A stretch of 64,000 bases of DNA, from positions 1,638,001 to 1,702,000 of the forward strand of contig CP106741.1 in assembly GCA_030323305.1 (NCBI GenBank), written 5' to 3'. Positions 1-9,820 of this stretch are shown in pieces (the stretch's first letter is position 1; every line of letters begins with the position of its first letter). Source of the DNA: Paenibacillus sp. CC-CFT747. Its GTDB lineage: Bacteria > Bacillota > Bacilli > Paenibacillales > NBRC-103111. The position numbers were made by a program, and so were the translations under genes. The notes under the pieces are model-generated. The model was not told the DNA's origin and made no database searches. It saw only the letters and a program-made list of their open reading frames with translations.

Positions 1-149
1 AGCCGATGCATGAGGCTTTTATCGAGCCATCTAAGAAGTACGCCGACCTGATTATCCCCGAAGGAGGACACAACGAAGTAGGCATCCAGCTTCTGTCCAT
101 CCTGACGGAAAAATATTTGTTCGGAGACCGCACGTGGTCGGGGAGCTGA
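1..149 (+). CDS. udk: Uridine kinase, C-terminal fragment (5' end outside window)
   Basis: The frame from base 3 reads a short C-terminus containing [19 protein letters not shown] and [13 protein letters not shown], which is the characteristic tail of bacterial uridine/cytidine kinase. The enzyme phosphorylates uridine and cytidine with ATP or GTP in pyrimidine salvage in the cytosol. The P-loop and substrate-binding parts lie before the window. The TGA stop at 147-149 is embedded in the rising arm of a terminator hairpin. Assignment rests on the tail motif only, but the motif is strong. Confidence 0.85.
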   Translation, partial: PMHEAFIEPSKKYADLIIPEGGHNEVGIQLLSILTEKYLFGDRTWSGS

Positions 150-167
150 GAAGCTCCCTTTTTTTTC
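141..167 (+). terminator. Intrinsic terminator after uridine kinase
   Basis: GGGAGCT and AAGCTCCC arms around a short loop, followed by a run of eight T. It overlaps the udk stop codon. Confidence 0.85.
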
Positions 168-232
168 TGAGGGCCTCTCTCCAGCACAGGAAAGGGAAAG
201 GCAGGCGGGTTCCCGCCCCGCGCAGCGTTACT

Positions 233-538
233 CTACCCCAGCCAAAAGGCCGCTACCAGCAAGCCTGCCGCCGCCGCGGCCATTATCCTGGTTCGGGCTG
301 GGGAAGGCCTGTCCGTGCTCTTGACCGGATACCATCCGGAAGCCTGCAGCCGGCTGCGGTAAAGCCCCAGGATCAGCAGGCCGACGGCGAGCCAAACCAG
401 CCAAGCGGTTCCTCTTTGCTCCAAATCCACGCCGAGCGCGGCGTAACCCCATCGGGCCGCGGAGCTCATCAGCGCGCCAAGCAGCAGAAAAAGCACCGCG
501 ATCCGCAGCAGCTCCAGCAGGAATCTTATCAGCAGCAT
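233..538 (-). CDS. Small integral membrane protein, unknown
   Basis: About 101 residues from ATG at 538. A GGAGGAAACC ribosome site lies just upstream, which favours this start over an in-frame ATG at 622. Three hydrophobic stretches are visible: residues about 3-24, 38-55 and 80-98. Between the last two lies a basic segment ending in SPARTR. No family recognised. It probably sits in the cytoplasmic membrane. It reads toward the uridine kinase terminator, so the two transcripts converge. Confidence 0.6.
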   Translation of the reverse strand: MLLIRFLLELLRIAVLFLLLGALMSSAARWGYAALGVDLEQRGTAWLVWLAVGLLILGLYRSRLQASGWYPVKSTDRPSPARTRIMAAAAAGLLVAAFWLG

Positions 539-618
539 GGGGTTTCCTCCTTCCTTTCCTACAGACGCCGGCTTCTCTTCTGGCCTTGGCGCATAAGGAG
601 CTGCCTGCCGCACCACCG

Positions 619-1175
619 TCACCCGGCAGGCCGGTAGCTCAGAAGAACGCAGCCGGACCGGTATGCTTTGGCCTCCAGCAGCTCCAGCTTCCGGGGAACC
701 GGCAGTCCTTGCAGAAACCGGGTACCCCTTCCCAGCAGAAGGGGATTCACAAGAATCCGGTATTCGTCGATCAGCCCCTGCTCCACCAAAGAGACGGCAA
801 AGCGCGAGCTCCCGAATAGGGCGAGAGCTTTCCCGGGGACTCTTTCAGCCGCGCGATCTCTTCGGCCGCGTTCCCCCTAAGCAGCGTCGTGTTCTCCCAT
901 TCCGCCTCCGTCAAGGTACGAGTCGCCACATACTTGGGCAGCTTGTTCATCTTCTCCGCCACAACCGGGTCACGTTCCCGTGCATAGGCCGTCGGCCAAT
1001 AGGCGGCCATTCCCTCGTAGGTAATCCGACCAAACACCAGCCCGTCCACGGACCGGAGAAAATCTGCGGCGTAAACGTTAAACTCCTCGTCCACGTGATG
1101 CCAGCCGATGTCCCCGCCCTCCCCTTCATATAGACCGTCCACCGTCACCATCATTTGCAGAATCAGCTCTCTCAT
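619..1175 (-). CDS. Dihydrofolate reductase / RibD C-terminal family protein (one frameshift)
   Basis: The start MRELILQMMVTVDGLYEGEGGD and the GRITYEGMAAYWPT segment match the RibD-C/DHFR-like fold of small Bacillus proteins such as YwjB and YyaP. The frame breaks near 831 in a GGAAA run. Adding one base restores GKALALFGSSRFAVSLVEQG and then IDEYRILVNPLLLGRGTR, the family's C-terminal half, ending at a TGA at 619-621. Restored length is about 185 residues, the usual size. Family members bind NADPH, but their substrate is usually unknown. No neighbour suggests a pathway. Confidence 0.75.
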
Positions 1176-1280
1176 TCGGTTAGGCCTCCCTTTCTGCCCC
1201 TATGGAATGGAATATACGTTTTTAGTCTAGCAGAGCGAAGGGAGGCCGACTTCTTCGCAATTGCGGGGTTTGCCGGCTGC

Positions 1281-2330
1281 TCACTTTTTCTTGTATAGAA
1301 GAGACTTCACGGTGCCATCCTTGGCGTCCGCGTTGAAGAACAACTGGTAGCCCCCGGCCTCGTAATACAAGCTCCACGTATTCGCATAGGAAGCGTTCTC
1401 CTCTTCGGAGAGAGGAGCGCCCAGCGCCTGCTTAACCTCGCTCACCTTGTACCGGACCGGCCCCCGTATACCTTGATAGCCCCTACCTTATCTTCCGGTG
1501 CCCAATAGAAGTAAGCATACTCGTTCCACATCGAGAATTCCGTCTGATCGGTCCCCTTCTTATGAGGCTCCCCCAGGCATCCAGCATCTCCTGGCGGCCG
1601 GCTCCCAGGCCAAAAGCCGAGCCTTTCAACCTGCCTTCGGCCGCTTCGGCGAGAAAAGCTTGATCCAGCGTAAGCTTCGGAGCAAGTCCTGTTTCCTTTA
1701 CCGGAAGTTGGAGAGAGACGGTTTGGTCCCCGGGCGAGCAGCCCTTTAGCTCGAACGTAAGCTCGCCCGGATCCGGGCTCCGGACCAGAGCGGCCGACTG
1801 GCAATAGCCGCCCCCATGCCCTTGACTCCGTAGCCGTCGCGGGAATCCTTTTCATACCTCAAGGTGGTGCCGTCATAATAGAAGCTGTGCAGGACCGGAT
1901 CGCCTTCTATCGTGAACTGCGTCACCCTCACCCAATCCCGCTGCCCGTTGTTCCTGCTGTCGAGAAAGGCATTCAGCCGCTTCAGGTTGTAGGTTCCCGT
2001 CCCCCTGGAAACAACGTCCCCGTTCCGCTTGGCCTCCTCTACCGAATAGCTGTCGGGAATAAGTAGGGAGGATGCCTCGCTTAGGTTGATGCTTTTCTCC
2101 TCATGGTTATAGTCAATCTTGTTCCCTGAGGCTTCCGCCAAAAAGCGTGCGGGCAGGTAGGCATGCCCGTTCACGTTCAAAATCGGGGTTTCCGCGGGAA
2201 CCTGCTGCGCCTTTCCGTTAAGGAGCAGCTTGACGGGGTAGACAACCGCTACTACACCGCTCGTGGCCGAAACCGTCGCTGCCGTTCCCAGCAAGCCTCC
2301 TATGACGAGGCCGAGAATCATTTTCTTCAT
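1281..2330 (-). CDS. Secreted stalk-domain protein with DUF4362-like region (three frameshifts)
   Basis: The N-terminus MKKMILGLVIGGLLGTAATVSA is a signal peptide. The next ~60 residues (KLLLNGKAQQVPAETPILNVN, then AYLPARFLAEASG) are a copper-amine-oxidase-N-like stalk domain, common in Paenibacillus surface proteins. It is followed by NGDVVSRGTGTYNLKRLNAF, which resembles DUF4362. Downstream, homologous-looking sequence hops frame near 1790, 1570 and 1460, then ends in SLLYKKK and a TGA at 1281-1283. The middle part reads TLDQAFLAEAAEGRLKGSAF and the last part GGYQLFFNADAKDG. Three shifts in one gene could mean real decay, but the wider pattern favours sequencing indels. Function unknown. 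Confidence 0.6.
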
Positions 2331-2345
2331 GACGTTTCCTCCTCT

Positions 2346-2666
2346 TTAATCTAGCGGGATAAGCTCCCGGACGGCCATCAACAGGGTAACCGCGATCATC
2401 CCCAAGCTGACAAGCATGGTGAAAACGTACCGCAGGCTGCCAGCCCGATTGCGCACGCCGAGCACACCGGGAACGCCGGCCACAAAAGCAAGCAGAAACA
2501 GCCCGAAGGCCGTCAGGCTGGCCGGCTCATCCACCAGCTTTTGCACCAGCCGGTCCGCGCGGGAACTGAACGTGGCGAGAAAAGAGGCAAGTCCCAGCAG
2601 GCAAAGCCCAAAGGCCCCAACGTTTAAAGCCTCCGCCAGCCGGCGGCTGGCCGTTTTCCATAGCAT
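2346..2666 (-). CDS. Small membrane protein, unknown
   Basis: Intact frame of 106 residues from an ATG with AAGGAGGAG upstream. Three transmembrane segments are visible at about residues 14-33, 52-70 and 81-98. The segment between helices 1 and 2 (SSRADRLVQKLVDEPASLT) is amphipathic. It lies 15 bases upstream of the stalk-domain gene on the same strand, so the two are probably co-transcribed. No recognised family. Confidence 0.6.
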   Translation of the reverse strand: MLWKTASRRLAEALNVGAFGLCLLGLASFLATFSSRADRLVQKLVDEPASLTAFGLFLLAFVAGVPGVLGVRNRAGSLRYVFTMLVSLGMIAVTLLMAVRELIPLD

Positions 2667-2685
2667 GACGACTCCTCCTTAGTCC

Positions 2686-2789
2686 TTAGGGAAACTGCGC
2701 CCAAGCATTGGTTGAGGTTAGCACGATAAACGACGTAACGAGCAGCCCGAACACAAGGGCAAACCGGAGATCCCGGCTCCAGCGGGTAT
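2686..2789 (-). CDS. Possible 34-residue membrane peptide (start codon disrupted)
   Basis: The frame ending at TAA 2686-2688 reads TRWSRDLRFALVFGLLVTSF and then IVLTSTNAWAQFP, a single membrane helix after a basic N-terminus. AAGGAGGG stands at the right distance before an 'AT-ACC' where a single missing G would give ATG ACC. That defect matches the indel pattern elsewhere in the window. It would be the first gene of a three-gene minus-strand run with the two genes after it. The claim depends on an assumed missing base. Confidence 0.3.
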
Positions 2790-2879
2790 GGGACGCCCTC
2801 CTTACCGTTTCACATCAGTCCGCAAAGGCCAATAGGATTAAGAATGACTACTCCAAAAAGAAACAGGCGGTAAAGCTTC

Positions 2880-3575
2880 GTGGACTTCTACCTTTATTTG
2901 CTTCTGACTCTGGCCTATGCCGGTCTTCTGGTGTTTGGCTTCCGCCGCGTACGGGAAACCGGGATTCCCTCGTACTCGAACCTGGTGCTGCTGATCGCCC
3001 TCGGGCTGGTTTATGACAACGCTATTATCATGCTCGGCCGAACCATCGGGGAAGGCGGCACCCTCTACGCGCTAAGCACCCTGCGCTTCTGGACGCATGC
3101 TTTTTTCACGCCCGCCCTTGTTCTCGTAGCTTGGGACCTCCTGCACCGAACGGGGGTAAGCTGGGCAAGGACACCGGCCGCCCGGACGGGAAGCTGGGTC
3201 CTAACCCTGATCCTGGTGGTCTACCAGATCGCTTTCGGTACCTTGAAGGAAGTCTCCCGCCTCGTTCCCGAAGAAAAAGCCGGCGTCCTGCGCTACGCCT
3301 CTTCCGAATCGGCCGGCGGGCCGCTTATGGTCATCGTGACCTCCCTTGTGCTCCTTGGGGCCGGGATCGTTCTGTTCATCAAACGGCGCTGGATCTGGAT
3401 GGCGCTTGGGGTCGGGCTGCTCTTCGTCTCGCAGGGCCTTCCGCTGCCTTTTGAGAGCTCCGCTCTTACCAATATTTTCGAGCTTGTTCTGATCGTTTCC
3501 CTCTGGGCCACGGTTCGACATGTGGACCGCCACGGGGATGGAGCCGTCCGCTCCAGGCGCCAGGCGCTTGCTTGA
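2880..3575 (+). CDS. Polytopic membrane protein, unknown
   Basis: Intact 231-residue frame from a GTG. Six to seven hydrophobic helices are visible, at about residues 3-20, 32-50, 62-85, 102-120, 149-167, 172-188 and 195-212. The C-terminal tail is basic and hydrophilic. The upstream AGGCGG is a weak ribosome site. A strong terminator follows 14 bases after the stop, so this is a monocistronic unit. I do not recognise the family; no catalytic motif stands out. Confidence 0.65.
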   Translation: MDFYLYLLLTLAYAGLLVFGFRRVRETGIPSYSNLVLLIALGLVYDNAIIMLGRTIGEGGTLYALSTLRFWTHAFFTPALVLVAWDLLHRTGVSWARTPAARTGSWVLTLILVVYQIAFGTLKEVSRLVPEEKAGVLRYASSESAGGPLMVIVTSLVLLGAGIVLFIKRRWIWMALGVGLLFVSQGLPLPFESSALTNIFELVLIVSLWATVRHVDRHGDGAVRSRRQALA

Positions 3576-3589
3576 TGCCGGCAGCAGAG

Positions 3590-3609
3590 CCGCCTTCGGG
3601 CGGTTTTTT
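3590..3609 (+). terminator. Intrinsic terminator
   Basis: CCGCC-TTCG-GGCGG stem with the stable UUCG tetraloop, then six T. Confidence 0.9.
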
Positions 3610-3731
3610 ACTTGTAAGGTAAGACTACTTCTTCTCTAATTACTAGACAGCATCGGGCAGGAAAAGGTTGCACAGAATGGAAGCCGAATCCTATAATTTA
3701 AGCATCCTATAATAAAAAGGACGTGACTCGA

Positions 3732-4163
3732 GTGACTCCTCCTGCACCACAATCTTCAGGCAAGCCGGTCGGCCTTACCGCATCCGCCGGCTACCAGATC
3801 GGCGTCAGGCGGACGCTGCCGCTCTCTCCGGAGAAGGCGTGGACAAGCCTCACTTCGCGGGAAGGGCTGCGCCTCTGGCTCGGGGACTGGCCGGAGCCCC
3901 AAGTGGCGGCCGGCGTCCGGTACGAGACGCGGGAAGGCCATACCGGCGAGTTCCGCATCGTGAAGCCCGGGCAGCAGCTTCGCCTCACCTGGCAGCCGAA
4001 GCACTGGGCCGCCCCGTCCACGGTGCAGATCCGGCTGCTCTCTTCCCACCCGGAGAAGACGACGATCAGCTTCCATCAGGAGAAGCTGGCCGACGCCGAA
4101 GCCCGGGATGCGATGAAGCGGCACTGGGAAGAGGCGCTTGCCGCCTTGGCCGCCGGAGAATAG
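3732..4163 (+). CDS. SRPBCC / AHSA1-type domain protein
   Basis: About 143 residues. The features of an activator-of-Hsp90-like START-fold protein appear in order: RRTLPLSPEKAWTSLTSREGL, then LWLGDWPEPQVAAG, YETREGHTGEFRIV, QLRLTWQPKHW, and a C-terminal amphipathic helix DAMKRHWEEALAALA. Bacterial members bind hydrophobic small ligands or act as stress proteins; the ligand here is unknown. The GTG at 3732 is chosen because AAAAAGG lies ~11 bases before it. The in-frame GTG at 3723 abuts the ribosome site. Convergent with nothing; a bidirectional terminator follows. Confidence 0.75.
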   Translation: MTPPAPQSSGKPVGLTASAGYQIGVRRTLPLSPEKAWTSLTSREGLRLWLGDWPEPQVAAGVRYETREGHTGEFRIVKPGQQLRLTWQPKHWAAPSTVQIRLLSSHPEKTTISFHQEKLADAEARDAMKRHWEEALAALAAGE

Positions 4164-4223
4164 CGGTTTCGTTTATTCCGAGTGGTGCGAAACGAACTGA
4201 AGGCAGACGAACGAAAGCACCCC

Positions 4224-4273
4224 AAAAAGACGGCTCTGATTCCCCGCCATCAGGCGGAATCGGCCGTCTTTTT
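4224..4273. terminator. Bidirectional terminator
   Basis: AAAAAGACGGC and GATTCC arms pair with GGAATC and GCCGTCTTTTT around a CGCC/GGCG core. T runs exist on both strands. Confidence 0.85.
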
Positions 4274-4563
4274 GCATGCCTGCAGGGGCAGGGCAGGCGC
4301 GTAGGAGGAGCCTCCCTTACGCGGAAGGAACTCGCGGGTGTTCGGTCTTTTCGCCCCCTGGATGAGTAACAAACCGGTAAAAGTGGTAAAAATGGTTAAG
4401 ATAAGGCATCTGCCCTTTCTTCTTAAAGTTTTCTTAAAACGGCAACCTTTTGAGGGAAGAGGTGGTCTAGTAGGGTAAGAAGCGATTCTTTCCCGCTTCT
4501 TTGTGGCCACTCACTCTCATGCAAGCGGGCTAACCCGCTAGAACCAACAGGAGGTAACCCAAC
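4274..4563. other. Intergenic leader before the YCF48 lipoprotein
   Basis: No gene is supported; the minus-strand frame across it has no coding character. The segment near 4420-4440 is AT-rich (TTCTTAAAGTTTTCTTAAAA) and may hold the promoter of the following lipoprotein, whose AGGAGG ribosome site is at about 4549. No convincing -35/-10 pair. Confidence 0.4.
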
Positions 4564-5884
4564 ATGACCTTTCGCTTCAAATCGCTAGCTCTCGTGCCAG
4601 GCCTCGTCCTGGCGCTGTCTCTTGCCGGCTGTCAGGGCGGGGAGAAGCCCGCCGGCGGATCCCCGTCGTCGGCTTCGGGTTCGGCCTCTCCCTCCGCTCC
4701 GGCCGTAACCGCGGCGCCTTCCCCATCGGCTGCGGCCCCTACGGCCGCTCCCACGGCCGCTCCCGGCTCGCCTGCTCCTAAGCCGACCGGTGTAGGGCAG
4801 CCCCTTCAGGCGGCCGGGGAAGTGACCGCGGTCCGCTTGGCGGATCCCCAGTCCGGCTGGACCGCCGGTAACGGCTGGATTGCCCATACGGCGGACGGCG
4901 GCCAGCATTGGGAAAGCCAGTACACCGGCGACGGGAAGGTTACGCAGCTGTTCGCGCTTAACGGGCAGAAGGCCTGGGCCGTGACCGACAAAGGCCAGCT
5001 GCTCGCCACGACGGACGGCGGAGCCTCTTGGAAGGCCACGGGCCAGGTGCCGAATCAGGGCTTCCTCCATTTCGTCTCGGATACGGAAGCCTTTGCGGGC
5101 AATGCCCGAAGCACCGACGGCGGCAAAACGTGGACCACCCTGAAGGCTCCGGCCGGAATCGTCGGCGATGCCTACTTCCATGACAAAGCCAACGGCTGGG
5201 CGGTCACCGCCTCCCCGACAAGGCCGTTATCCAGCGGACAACGGACGGTGGGGCCGCCTGGAAGCCGGTCAAGGAGCTTAAGCTGGCGGCCGCCATTACC
5301 GGAACCGTGATCCGCTCCGCCGGAGAGGACGACGCGTGGGTCGAGTTAATCGGGCAGTCGGGTATGACCCAGACTTCCTATTCCCTGTTCCACACGACGG
5401 ATGGGGGCAAGACCTGGAAAACGGTTTTGGCCAACTCCACGGCTGGAGGAGGACCGGCCCCCGGCTTCCCTCTGAACTACAATGACGGGCCCAAGAACAA
5501 CGGCTCCAAGCCCGGTATGCTCTATGTCGTGAACCGCACCACGGGCTTCATGGGCGGCTACTGCCCGGCCTGCGACAACCCGAACTCGGTCGGCAAAACA
5601 ACCGACGGCGGGGCCACCTGGGTCAATGGCAAGGACAGCGTGCCCGGCGGCTCCGGGGCTCTGCTGGCCATGGCCGACGCTTCCAAAGGCTGGCTGATCA
5701 CGAACGACGCGTCCCAGCCATCCGCCTTCTATACGACGACGGATGGGGGCTCCCATTGGACGAAGGTGTCCTCCTTCCTCCGGCCAAGAAAGCGTCCTGA
5801 GGACTGGACTGCAAGCTTGCACCATTACGCGGGAGCTTACGGCTTCCTCAGGGTCGCTGGATGTTCAGCAAGGTCATGCCTTAA
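4564..5884 (+). CDS. Secreted lipoprotein with YCF48/BNR-like beta-propeller repeats (frameshifts)
   Basis: The N-terminus MTFRFKSLALVPGLVLALSL leads to a lipobox LAGC, so the protein should be lipid-anchored outside the membrane. A ~45-residue Ser/Ala/Pro linker follows. Then come repeated Asp-box-like turns, each ending a ~40-residue blade: TADGGQHWES, TTDGGASWKA, STDGGKTWTT, TTDGGAAWKP, TTDGGKTWKT, TTDGGATWVN and TTDGGSHWTK. The frame breaks near 5216, where one missing base restores SPDKAVIQRTTDGGAAWKPV. A second shift near the 3' end probably leads to the TAA at 5882-5884 just before a terminator. The fold is related to YCF48 and BNR propellers. Role unknown, perhaps a cell-surface binding or sensing scaffold. 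Confidence 0.75.
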
Positions 5885-5887
5885 CCC

Positions 5888-5917
5888 AAAAAGCCTGCCG
5901 GTTGCGGCAGGCTTTTT
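5888..5917 (+). terminator. Intrinsic terminator
   Basis: AAAAAGCCTGCC / GGCAGGCTTTTT hairpin directly after the likely lipoprotein stop. Confidence 0.9.
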
Positions 5918-6026
5918 GAGCTTCGTTATGGGTGCCTATACGTGAAACAACCGCTTGCGGTTGCCAAAGCCCCGGCAAGCTTATATCATGTGAAGCAAAG
6001 ACACCGAAAGCAAGGGGGACCCGACG

Positions 6027-6890
6027 ATGAATTATGCCGAGAACGAATGGAGAAGCGCGGACGGAACACCGTTGTTCGCCTGCGAATGGACCCCTCCCGG
6101 CGGCCGGGAGGTTAAGGCGGTGGTCGGTCTCGTCCACGGCATGGGCGAGCATATGGGCCGGTACCGCCACGTGGCGGCGATGCTTACGGAAGAAGGCTAT
6201 GCCGTCCTCGGCTTCGACAACTACGGCCACGGGAAGACGCCCGGCAAACGCGGGCATGCCCCTTCCTATGACGCCCTTCTGAGCGGAATCGACCTCATGC
6301 GGAAAGAAGCCGCGGACCGGTATCCCGGGCTTCCCGTCTTCCTGTATGGTCACAGCATGGGCGGCAACGTCACCCTGAATTACCTGCTCCGCCGCAAGCC
6401 CGCCCTGGCCGGGGCGATCGTGACGGGACCCTGGCTCAAGCTCGCCTTCCAGCCGCCGGTGCTGCAGGCGGCGGTGGGCAAGGTGCTCGAGCGCCTTTAC
6501 CCGAAATTCACGAACTCCCGTCCCATGAACGCCGAGCACCTGACCACCGACCCCGAGCTGATGAAGCGCTATGTCGAGGACGAGCTCGGCCACGGGGATA
6601 TTACGGCGGGCTTCTTCTTCGGCGTTCAGCGGGCCGGCAGCTGGGCTCTTCAGCATGCCGGGGAGCTCCCCGTGCCTCTGCTGCTCATGCATGGAGGAAG
6701 CGACAAAGTCACGTCCATCCACGCGAGCCGGCAGTTCGCCGAGAAGGCGGGGCCCCTCTGCGAGTTTCTGGAATGGCCGGACTTCCGGCATGAATTGCAG
6801 AACGAGCTTAAGCGCGAGGAGGTTTTCGCCGTCATGCGCGGCTGGCTGCACAACCGCCTGGAGGCCTTCTCCGGAGAGGCGGCCAAGTAA
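6027..6890 (+). CDS. Alpha/beta hydrolase, monoacylglycerol-lipase/lysophospholipase type
   Basis: Intact 287-residue serine hydrolase of the Hydrolase_4 group. VGLVHGMGEHMGRY carries the oxyanion-hole HG. LYGHSMGGNVTLNY is the nucleophile elbow with catalytic Ser. LLMHGGSDKVTS supplies the acid Asp and FRHELQNE the catalytic His. Close to Bacillus YtpA and geobacillus Est/MGL lipases, which cleave monoacylglycerols or lysophospholipids in the cytosol or at the membrane. GGGGGAC ribosome site before the ATG. Monocistronic. Confidence 0.9.
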   Translation: MNYAENEWRSADGTPLFACEWTPPGGREVKAVVGLVHGMGEHMGRYRHVAAMLTEEGYAVLGFDNYGHGKTPGKRGHAPSYDALLSGIDLMRKEAADRYPGLPVFLYGHSMGGNVTLNYLLRRKPALAGAIVTGPWLKLAFQPPVLQAAVGKVLERLYPKFTNSRPMNAEHLTTDPELMKRYVEDELGHGDITAGFFFGVQRAGSWALQHAGELPVPLLLMHGGSDKVTSIHASRQFAEKAGPLCEFLEWPDFRHELQNELKREEVFAVMRGWLHNRLEAFSGEAAK

Positions 6891-7079
6891 GCGCCCCGGC
6901 TTCTTCTGCAAGGGAATCTTCAACGATAAAACCTTAGGGCCGGTGCTTGGCTTACAGGGAGGGCACGCCTTCCAAGTCCGCCCTCCGACCGAGGTGCCGC
7001 GCGCCTCTCCCCTAGTGCCTTACTCGGTAACTTCGTTGGCGAGAAATCCTCTGTATGCGCACGAATCCGGCTTCCATTC

Positions 7080-9751
7080 CTAGCCAAGCCGGGACACAAG
7101 AAGATTATACCGCCCGGGCGCCAGTTCGTATTCCCGGCCGGCAATTGCCTCGATTTCGGCTCCTTCCGCTTCGGTCAGAGTCAAGCTCCCGGTAATGGGC
7201 ATTAAATCCAAGCTCAGACGGGCTGTCATGGCCGCGGGAATATCCAGCTCCAGCCGAAAGACAGGATCGGCCGCTTGCGGAATGCGCTCCCACCTGACCC
7301 GAAGCATACCGCGGCTGGTGGGTACGCTCGCCTCCGCGAAGTGAAGCCCTTCCGGAACGAAGGGACGGATCGACACCTCGGCAAAGCCCGGGGAGCTCGC
7401 CTGGATCCCGGTTACATATTCCTGCAGCAGCCGAACAGGATAGCCGTTCCAGGCATGGCAGTGCGACTCGATATCGTTCCACCCTTCCCACAGCGTCTTG
7501 GCTCCCTGCCGGATCATATACCCCCACCCGGGGTATTCCTCGCGTGCGATAAGACGGAAAGCTTCCTCTCCCTTTCCGTTCTCGAACATAGCCCGCAGCA
7601 GGGGCAGCGACAGCACGGTTCTCGCCTCCCAGTCCGTATCGGCGATATAATCGGCGACCACGGGCACATCCGCCACCGGGACCAGCCCGGCATAGAGGGC
7701 CAGGCCATTAACCCCCTGGTGCGCGGCTGATGAGCCGAGGCCATCCACGTAACATTTTCTCCCGGTGTCATACAGATGCTCTACTATGCTGCGGCCCAGC
7801 TTGATGGAAAAGCTGTTATAGGTCGAGAAGTCTTCCGGATGTCCGGTCTGTTCGGCCGCGGCGGCGATGATTCTAACCACCTGAAGCAGCTTGATGTTCT
7901 GAACCGTCAGAAATTCCGGGCTGTGATCGACGGTCGGATAAGGCCAATCGCTGATATGCCAGCCTTTGCCGACGGGCACCAATCCCGTCTCCGGGTCGGC
8001 CGTCCCGAGATAATAGTCAACCATTCGCTTGGCCGTTTCATAGTATCGTTCGAGCACTCGACTATCCCCGCTATGCCAGTACAGCTTCCACAGCAGCGTA
8101 CCGAAATGCAGGTCCCACTCGGGAATTTGCAGATGAAAGTCCGGATGGTCGTAATTGGTAGGGTATACGAATGGGAACGTTCCATCCTCCAGCTGGGAAT
8201 CGGCGAAATCGCTGAGTACCTTCTCCAGTACGGAACGGGAGTCGAAATTGTAGAGCAGGACCTCCGCCTGCAGGTCGGAATCCGCCAGGTACTGCGCCTG
8301 CTCCCGGTGCGGACAATCGACAACCTGTCCCAGCACGTTGTTTTTCTGCGTCTGGATGGCCGCCTCATAGAACTCATTTAAGAGCTCGTTGGAGCAGCGG
8401 AAGCTGCCCACATACTCCATATCCGTATGGGCAAAAACGATCTGCACATGCTCCCCCGCAGCGAGCGGTTCCGGATAACCGGTGACCTCCACATACCGGA
8501 AAGCCTTGTAGGAAAGGTCGGGCTGCCAGGTCTCCCGTCCTTCGCCCCGCATCGTATATTGATCATAATAGCGGTCCTGCTTCTCGTTGCAGACATTATG
8601 CTTGACGAAGCCCTCTTCGTCCAAATCCTCGGAATACCTTAATTGCACCGTAATGCCGGGAAGGCCGGGGAGCCGGATTCGTGGCCAGCCCGAGACGATG
8701 AGACCGGTATCGAACACCTGTCGTCCAACCGGGGTGCCGGGTGGCGTAACCTCCCGAGGGGTTAGGATCTCCTCCACCGTACCCTCCGGGATCTCCTGCC
8801 ATTGCATGGGCCAGTCCGGCCCGGAAATGCCGGCCATCACAGCTTTCCGGCACAGCCCCTCGTCGAAACCGGGAAGCTGCCAGCCCGGCTGGAGCTTGCG
8901 CGCATCATAAGCCTCAATGGCGGACATCCGGCGGTTTTGCTGATAGGGCATGTTCGCGACATGCGGAATTTCCTTAAGCGTCTCCCAGGAAGGATCGGTT
9001 ATCCAGGTTTGCTGGGTACCATCCTCCCCCATAATCTCCAGCTGCAGACGGAATCCGGGAAGCCCGTTGACATAATTTTGTCCGGATCCGCCCAGGTAAT
9101 GGGCAATAGCGCTTAAGCAGTTGGGACCATCCGTCAGCAGATCGGTCACGTCATAGGCCAGATAGTATTTGCGCTTCTGCGGATTCGTTGGGGCCGGGGA
9201 ACCGAAGCCCCTACCCTCTTGCCGTTTACAAAAACCTGTGCGGTATTGTGGGCTGACACAAAAAGCTTGGCGTAAGCCGCCCGCTTGTTCACCACGATTT
9301 CTTTGCGGAAATAGGCATAATCGTTGGTCTGAACCTGCCCCGAGCTCCAAATCCAATGGGCCTTCCAATCCTCCGGATACAAGCCTGTATCCAAAGGGGC
9401 CGGCTCAGAGTCGCATCGCCTGCCCGAGGAGCTCCAGACTGCCGCCTTCCACCAGTATCGCGATGCGCTTTTCAGGCGGGGCCCCTCATAATAGGCGTGA
9501 GTAGACCGGTTCTCGCACTTGCCGCTGTCCCAGACATCCGCCTGTCCCTTCTCCAGGAGCTCCCGGTCTGTCGCTACCCATATCTGGGACGCCCCGCTGT
9601 CCATTCCTCCCGCTTCACTCTTCAGCTGCCAGGAGAAGCGCGGCCGCTCGCGGTCCAACCCAAGGGGCCGATCCCCATCATTCACTCGCAGGGTGTCCAC
9701 CTGGAAAGGGGCTTGCTTCCCTGCCACGTTATTGGGTGCGTGTGGATTCAT
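7080..9751 (-). CDS. GH78 alpha-L-rhamnosidase (one frameshift)
   Basis: About 890 residues when a missing base in a GGGG run near 9212 is restored (VNGKRVGRGFGSPAPTNP). Domains in order are N-terminal beta-sandwiches (RPLGLDRERPRFSWQL; NDYAYFRKEIVVN), the concanavalin-like rhamnosid region, an (alpha/alpha)6 catalytic barrel and a C-terminal sandwich. In DCPHREQAQYLADSD the spacing of D, E (+5) and D (+12) matches the acidic residues of characterised GH78 enzymes. The surrounding residues differ from the commoner DCPQRDERLGWTGD, so this is a divergent subgroup. No signal peptide, so it should cleave imported rhamnosyl-oligosaccharides. It is the last gene of the minus-strand sugar operon. 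Confidence 0.9.
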
Positions 9752-9820
9752 AATTAGCTCCTTATGCTTGAAGTATCTTCCTGCAGCCTTTGGGTTCCCA
9801 GCTTCCTTACTCCGGCCGAT

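Noticed and set aside
4250..4510. 86-codon minus-strand frame between the SRPBCC gene and the lipoprotein
   Set aside because: Begins in AT-rich leader, no ribosome site, reads into a terminator hairpin.
5874..6923. 349-codon minus-strand frame over the alpha/beta hydrolase
   Set aside because: Mirror of a clear serine hydrolase with intact motifs; high-GC antisense artefact.
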